A program made the position numbers and the translations under genes. A DNA stretch of 64,000 nucleotides from Theristus sp. LFF4_11 (taxonomy: Eukaryota; Nematoda; Chromadorea; Monhysterida; Xyalidae). A model generated the notes under the pieces. The model made no database searches and had not been told where the DNA came from. It was given only the letters and a program-made list of their open reading frames with translations. Below are positions 61,988 to 64,000 of the stretch, piece by piece. The stretch covers positions 113,120-177,119 of the forward strand of contig JASANC010005303.1 of NCBI GenBank assembly GCA_030248135.1, read 5' to 3'. Position 1 is the first letter of the stretch; each line of letters starts with the position of its first letter.

Positions 61988-63153
61988 CGCTCGCTCTCGT
62001 TTGCTTTGCTTTCTTCCGTTCGTGATCTCTGTTCGCACCATACCCGCGTCACGGTGTGGGGTACCGCTGTGCGCAACCCTCAAACCGGTGTGCAGTGTGC
62101 AAGAACAAACTTTGCGAGCTTTGCTTCATTGCACCGGCTGCCTTGCAAATGTGCACAGTCGTCAAAATGGTGCACAGCCCTCAAACCGGTGTAGCCAAAA
62201 TGCCAACGCAAAAATTTCTTGCGGGCTACGCACATTGGTACCCCACACCGTCGCACGGGTATGGTCTGCACAACCTTTTGCTAGAAAACCGCGGTCATTT
62301 TCAAGATGGTGCTTTGTTAATTTGTTACGGTCCACACTCCACCCACACTTTGATTGTCGCATTTTATCAGCATTTTTGATCATATTTTTGTGAAAAAAAA
62401 CTGGCTTGAAAATTGCGGCGGATTCAGAATCAAAACAGCACAATTTTTCAGCGTAACGAATAACTTATGCCTCTTTGCAAATTTTTCTTCACTTTTCAGT
62501 TGCATCCAATCAATCACAGGTAAAGCATGCAACCAAATATAATAAAACAAATTTGACTTTCCACTAAGCATGGGACAAACGAATAACGAACGCACATTAT
62601 TCAGCGGGATAACGGTCAGATTTTTTTTCTGTCACAAGTAATTTCCGTTGATCTACAGGGAAGCGCCAAAAACAAAAGAATAAAAATGACACTGTAAAGA
62701 CTGCCAAACGATCTCAATGAAACAAAATAAAATCCAGTTGCCGAGCGCACAAAAAAATAAACGAAAAATCGCCTGACTGAGCACAAAGAAATTCACATCG
62801 GATGACTGCTGCTCCACAATGAAATATCATGATTTCTGGTAATCAATTCAAAAAGTAAGCACCACGATACTGCACGATGGTCTACAGCTCTAAACACAAA
62901 TAAAAAATAACTGTAAATTTATGACATTGTAACGAATCATATCGACGTCGATTTGCTGCTGCCCCACTCAATGATTCTTGAATATCTATGCTCTCGACTG
63001 CCGGCTTATGGAGCAACAATAGAACCATGTTTTCTGTGCGAGTGTTTTGATTGGAAAGGAAAAGCAAACAAATAATTAGCGTGATTTGAGTTTCAAAGAT
63101 GCGCGACTTGTCCGGTCGGTTGCAACAAATCGACGCCGACATCCTATCCACGA
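61988..63153. other. Convergent region between GINS2 and CAS gene
   Basis: No gene recognised. It contains the inverted repeat at 62029-62277 (listed separately) and A/T-rich sequence. 62880-63153 is probably 3' UTR of the minus-strand CAS gene. Confidence 0.45.
62029..62277. mobile_element. Inverted-repeat element downstream of GINS2
   Basis: The left part (62035-62095) reads CACCATACCCGCGTCACGGTG then TGGGGTACCGCTGTGCG and CCTCAAACCGGTGT. The reverse complement of 62220-62275 gives GACCATACCCGTGCGACGGTG then TGGGGTACCAATGTGCG. CCTCAAACCGGTGT occurs again directly at 62179-62192. This looks like a foldback or a pair of inverted short repeats. No coding function. Confidence 0.55.
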
Positions 63154-63915
63154 TCATCGTCGGTCAGCAGTGGCGAACTGTTTCAACGAGCACTTGAGCT
63201 GGTGCGCCGCGTGCGACACCTGCACCATCGCGTCCACCATCGCCTGCACGTGGCGCACGGCCGGGTAGTTCTCGGCGGCCAGTTTCGTCTGTTGCACGCT
63301 CGACTTCAGCGCGACGCACAGACGATCGGACGTGTCGCGGATGCGACTGCCGATCAGTGCTTGTGCACGCACTGCGACACCGAGTCGCCGATGTAGACGA
63401 GCTTGTGCGCGGCGAGGATCACCAGCTTCGACTTTGCGATGAACTCTTTCGCCTCGCGGGCGCTCCTCGACCGACGTGAAGAAGTCCTCGATCGCCGTCG
63501 ACAGGTAGGCCATGTGCATGTCCACCTGCGGCAGGTAGAAGTGGAGCAGCTCGGCGTCGTCGCCATCCAGTCGCTCGACGGCGGTGCTCTCGCTTTGCGC
63601 TTTCGACGACTGTCGTTGTGGCGGCGACGGAGGCGCCAACCGAGGTCGGTTGTTGCCTTGGCGGTGCAACGGTCGTCGGAGGAGGCGATCGCTGCTTGAC
63701 CGTTGATCAGTCTCGTGTTTGTGGTTTGCCGTCTGCCGAGCAAGTCCGCTGGTCGTTGTCGGCGCGCTCGTTTGCACCACGGACACTGGTTTGCTGATGA
63801 TGACGTCACGCGCCGGCTGCTGGTGTCTCGGCGGGCGAGACGACGGCCCGTCGACGAAATCGTAATCGTCGAATAGACTTTCAGCGTCGCTCATCAGCAG
63901 GTCCTGTTCTTCCAT
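63154..63915 (-). CDS. BCAR1-like: CAS-family (p130Cas/NEDD9-like) adaptor, C-terminal part, two compensating frameshifts
   Basis: CAS proteins are focal-adhesion adaptors downstream of FAK and Src. The frame starts at ATG 63915 (a stop lies in frame upstream, near 63950). It has an acidic N-terminus (SLFDDYDFVDG), a Ser/Pro/Gln-rich linker, then the C-terminal FAT-like four-helix domain: LLHFYLPQVDMHMAYLSTAI then EDFFTSVEE. The conserved KSKLVILAAHKLVYIGDSVS lies in the next frame (63370-63455), and the original frame resumes with SRIRDTSDRLCVALK and AENYPAVRHVQAMV. So there is one extra base near 63455-63463 and one missing near 63357-63368. No SH3 domain is present; upstream exons may lie past the window edge. 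Confidence 0.75.
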   Translation of the reverse strand: MEEQDLLMSDAESLFDDYDFVDGPSSRPPRHQQPARDVIISKPVSVVQTSAPTTTSGLARQTANHKHETDQRSSSDRLLRRPLHRQGNNRPRLAPPSPPQRQSSKAQSESTAVERLDGDDAELLHFYLPQVDMHMAYLSTAIEDFFTSVEERPRGERVHRKVEAGDPRRAQARLHRRLGVAVRAQALIGSRIRDTSDRLCVALKSSVQQTKLAAENYPAVRHVQAMVDAMVQVSHAAHQLKCSLKQFATADRR

Positions 63916-64000
63916 AACATACGTTGTGGTTGTGGTTGGCGTTCAGTTGCTGGTCGTTCTGCTGGTGGCAGTCGCGCTTGGTTGTGGTGGTGATTCTTGA
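63916..64000. other. 5' side of the CAS frame, window edge
   Basis: GT/GG-rich sequence (CAACCACAACCAC on the minus strand) before the first ATG. An in-frame stop lies near 63950. Any SH3-encoding exons would be beyond 64000. Confidence 0.4.

Overview
The window is genomic DNA from an invertebrate animal. Genes are split by short to medium GT-AG introns, 3' ends carry AATAAA signals, and every recognisable product is a conserved eukaryotic protein. A nematode, perhaps from an early-branching group, or another ecdysozoan fits best, but I could not place it. Gene density is high (about a dozen genes in 64 kb). I rebuilt exon chains by hand by requiring continuous reading phase and family homology; no transcript evidence was available.

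Layout, left to right. 1-925 is the end of a Helitron-like repeat. 926-3340 is T/G-rich non-coding DNA with a small palindromic element. 3341-7895 (+) is hexokinase. 9024-10213 (+) is the N-terminal glutamine amidase NTAQ1. 11490-14599 (-) is a two-RRM hnRNP A/B protein. 15438-20220 (-) is p66/GATAD2, a NuRD subunit. 20221-24556 is a long divergent intergenic region with a cluster of GATAAG sites and a decayed LINE fragment. 24557-28635 (+) is a FOG/ZFPM-type GATA cofactor. 28881-30272 (-) is XPA. 30806-35467 (-) is an SLC38A10-like transporter with a huge polyglutamine tail. 36711-44665 (-) is a CEP192/SPD-2 centrosome scaffold. 45120-47020 is a block of G/C homopolymer repeats followed by a long-inverted-repeat element. 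47140-53365 is a head-to-tail array of three roughly 2-kb Helitron-like units. 53701-55134 (+) is an Ig + EGF + transmembrane protein. 55640-57880 is repeat-rich. 58117-58948 (+) is ribosomal protein eS19, 59240-60769 (+) is BCNT protein CFDP1/SWC5, 61167-61987 (+) is GINS2/PSF2, and 63154-63915 (-) is the C-terminal part of a CAS-family (p130Cas) adaptor with two compensating frameshifts.

How the genes fit together. Most are unrelated housekeeping genes. The exception is the head-to-head pair p66 and FOG. p66 is a NuRD subunit, and FOG proteins recruit NuRD to GATA factors through an N-terminal RRKQ motif, which is present here together with a CtBP motif (PLDLS). GATA-type sites lie in the DNA between them.

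The most notable items are the FOG gene with both corepressor motifs, the tandem Helitron-like array, the neuregulin-like Ig-EGF-TM gene, the polyglutamine transporter tail and the G/C-tract foldback block.
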